Position numbers and translations under genes: made by a program
Source of the DNA: JAAELZ01 sp047639475
Lineage (GTDB): Bacteria > Pseudomonadota > Gammaproteobacteria > Arenicellales > Poriferihabitantaceae
Reading direction: 5' to 3'
DNA: 7,564 bases
Assembly (NCBI GenBank): GCA_047639475.1
Contig: JBLIOD010000092.1
Location: 1 to 7,564, forward strand
The notes under the pieces: model-generated
What the model saw: the letters and a program-made list of their open reading frames with translations, nothing else
Databases searched by the model: none
What the model was told of the DNA's origin: nothing
In this document: positions 6,080 through 7,564 of the stretch, piece by piece
Layout of the letters: each line of letters begins with the position of its first letter
Numbering within the stretch: the first letter of the stretch is position 1

Positions 6080-6904
6080 ATGACCATGGAATCAAAAAAA
6101 GATATGGATAAAAAACCTAAAACGTCAATTGTTGCCGAACGGGACGATATGATTGGTCGCAATATGCCAGAGCCGCGCGGTGACGGGCCGACCTCAAGAA
6201 ACGGCGGCCAGCCACCTACTGCAGGTATACCTGGGCTGATGAAGTTTATTTTAATACTGACCTTTTTGGGTTTGATTGGAACGGGAGTTTTTGGTGGATT
6301 GCAGTATCAGGACCTTTCCGCTAAGCATGAGTCACTGTTGGCACGATTTGATTTGCTTGAGTCACGGCTTAGTAGCACAGATGAGTCGGTTACCCAGTCG
6401 GGTGCGGCGATGCAACTCAATATTAGTAAGCATGGTGAAGAATTAAAAAAGCACTGGAGCGAAATTAGGAAGCTCTGGGGCGTTACTAACGATATCAACA
6501 AAGCTAAAATTGCCGACAACAAAAAAGATATTGCTTTTCTAGCGGGTAAGCGCGTTTCGGCCCAAGAATCTATTGCAGCGGTGGGGACTCGCATTGATAA
6601 AGAGAGCTCTGCTATTAGCGATTTGAGCGTTAGCCAGTTGGGACTTTCTGCTGACATAGATAAGGTTAATGAGGTGTTGCGTGAATACACCGATGAGCTT
6701 AATCGACTAAAAGCTGCGTTATCGCGCACGGACCGTGATCAGGCTAATAATGCTGAGGCTATGGAAGCTATAGAGGGCTTTCGGCGCCAAATGACGCAAA
6801 AAATCTATCAGCTAGAACAGCAATTGGCGGCTCCGGCGCCTAAGCCTGAGCCTGAGCCTAAGCCTGAAACCAGCCCTGGGCAACCATTAGTCGAGGGTGG
6901 TTGA
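6080..6904 (+). CDS. Single-pass membrane coiled-coil protein of unknown function
   Basis: I do not recognise this protein. Its 274 residues comprise a charged, proline- and glycine-rich N-terminus (1-50), one membrane helix at about 54-74 (starting MKFILILTFLGL), a long polar helical region (78-250) with heptad-like spacing of Leu, Ile and Ala, and a Pro-Lys-Glu tail (252-263, PAPKPEPEPKPE). The positive N-terminal flank and lack of a cleavable signal suggest an inner-membrane anchor with the coiled coil in the periplasm. A tryptophan-containing segment, HWSEIRKLWGV (125-135), interrupts the coil and may be a conserved contact. The start could be ATG 6080 or ATG 6086; neither has a strong ribosome binding site, though GAAAG is better spaced for 6086. 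sbcB follows after 52 bases with no terminator between, so the two are probably cotranscribed. Envelope scaffold roles are possible but unproven. Confidence 0.8.
   Translation: MTMESKKDMDKKPKTSIVAERDDMIGRNMPEPRGDGPTSRNGGQPPTAGIPGLMKFILILTFLGLIGTGVFGGLQYQDLSAKHESLLARFDLLESRLSSTDESVTQSGAAMQLNISKHGEELKKHWSEIRKLWGVTNDINKAKIADNKKDIAFLAGKRVSAQESIAAVGTRIDKESSAISDLSVSQLGLSADIDKVNEVLREYTDELNRLKAALSRTDRDQANNAEAMEAIEGFRRQMTQKIYQLEQQLAAPAPKPEPEPKPETSPGQPLVEGG
6839..6868 (+). repeat. Hexamer repeat encoding a Pro-Lys/Glu tail
   Basis: There are five in-frame hexamers of the form CCT followed by AAG, GAG or GAA, encoding Pro-Lys-Pro-Glu-Pro-Glu-Pro-Lys-Pro-Glu. Such repeats form extended, stiff linkers in envelope proteins such as TonB and can vary in copy number between strains. 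Confidence 0.8.
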
Positions 6905-6956
6905 ACGGTCCAAACGAGATAGTAACGCTTATTTACGAGGGGAAAGGATTTAAACT

Positions 6957-7564
6957 ATGGCAAATACTTTCTACTGGCATGACTACGAAACCTTTGGCGT
7001 TGACCCCTCTAAAGATCGGCCATCACAATTTGCTGGTTTAAGGACTGACGAGGATTTAAACCCAGTGGGTGAGCCTCTGGTCATTTATTGCCAGCCTCAA
7101 AAAGATATACTACCGGCGCCTCAAGCCTGCCTTATTACCGGAATTACCCCTCAGTTGGCCATGGAAAAAGGGTTGTTGGAGCCTCAGTTTATCGAGGCTA
7201 TCCACCGGCAGCTCTCAGTGCCAGGCACCTGTGGAGTGGGTTACAACAGTATTCGCTTTGATGACGAGGTCACTCGTTATGCTCTCTATCGAAACTTTTT
7301 TGATCCCTATCAACGAGAGTGGAAAAACGGCAATTCTCGCTGGGATATTATGGATATGCTGCGCTTGACGAGAGCGCTGAGACCCGAGGGCATAGAATGG
7401 CCAGACCATGAGCCTGGGCGTCCGAGTTTTAAGCTCGAGCATTTGACTGCAGCCAACGGATTGGCCCATGAAGCGGCTCATGATGCACTGTCTGATGTAA
7501 CCGCAACGATTGCGGTAGCTAAATTGGTCAAAGACAAACAGCCTCGTTTATTTGACTATGTAGT
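6957..7564 (+). CDS. sbcB: Exodeoxyribonuclease I (ExoI), N-terminal fragment
   Basis: ExoI degrades single-stranded DNA 3' to 5' in recombination and mismatch repair. The first 202 residues are present and the gene runs off the right edge. The exonuclease (DEDDh) motifs are visible: HDYETFG with Asp9 and Glu11, YNSIRFDDE with Asp102, and AHDALSDV with His175 and Asp180. These equal E. coli Asp15, Glu17, Asp108, His181 and Asp186 with a constant offset of six, because this N-terminus is six residues shorter. Other matching blocks are LITGITPQ (59-66), NSRWD (126-130), ALRPEGI (140-146) and KQPRLFDY (194-201). AGGA (6945-6948) is 8 bases before the ATG. The SH3-like and helical C-terminal domains lie outside the window. 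The upstream coiled-coil gene is probably in the same transcript. Confidence 0.97.
   Translation, partial: MANTFYWHDYETFGVDPSKDRPSQFAGLRTDEDLNPVGEPLVIYCQPQKDILPAPQACLITGITPQLAMEKGLLEPQFIEAIHRQLSVPGTCGVGYNSIRFDDEVTRYALYRNFFDPYQREWKNGNSRWDIMDMLRLTRALRPEGIEWPDHEPGRPSFKLEHLTAANGLAHEAAHDALSDVTATIAVAKLVKDKQPRLFDYV

Noticed and set aside
7069..7368. Alternative plus-strand frame inside sbcB
   Set aside because: It overlaps the conserved ExoI frame, which carries all the catalytic motifs; the other frame has no recognisable product.

Overview
The window looks like ordinary core chromosome from a gammaproteobacterium with moderate GC content. It carries nine protein genes in nearly uninterrupted order, the first and last cut by the window edges. 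The case for Gammaproteobacteria is: nadC divergent from ampD, fxsA just before groES-groEL, a sigma-32-type heat-shock promoter rather than a CIRCE operator at groES, and an ExoI (sbcB) fragment very like the enterobacterial protein. A marine lineage such as the SAR92/Cellvibrionales group is a guess from overall flavour and was not tested. I see no mobile elements, tRNA or rRNA genes, CRISPR arrays or phage genes.

Layout, left to right. (1) Bases 1-104, minus: N-terminus of nadC (NAD synthesis), with a candidate extended -10 promoter in the gap it shares with ampD. (2) 216-761, plus: ampD, the cytoplasmic anhydromuropeptide amidase. It converges on ampG (758-2008, minus), the muropeptide permease, and their stop codons overlap by 4 bp. 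(3) 2056-2367, minus, upstream of ampG on the same strand: an alkyltransferase-like DNA repair protein with Trp in place of the catalytic Cys. (4) 2456-2926, plus: fxsA, then groES (3067-3360) and groEL (3405-5057), closed by a strong intrinsic terminator. (5) A 251-base gap holding that terminator, a striking phased A-tract array and a consensus TATAAT. (6) 5309-5947, plus: a six-helix membrane protein resembling the membrane domain of urate hydroxylase PuuD but with no cytochrome c domain, closed by its own terminator. (7) 6080-6904, plus: an unrecognised single-pass membrane coiled-coil protein. (8) 6957 to the right edge, plus: sbcB (exodeoxyribonuclease I), N-terminal 202 residues.

Functional groups. 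AmpG imports GlcNAc-anhydroMurNAc-peptides and AmpD removes their peptide, so two steps of peptidoglycan recycling sit side by side. fxsA and groESL form a probable heat-shock block, with a good sigma-32 promoter before groES and a weaker one before fxsA. No stretch over 300 bases lacks a gene. I found no convincing new multi-gene system. The items most worth following are the stand-alone PuuD-like protein with its phased A-tract upstream region, and the coiled-coil protein next to sbcB.
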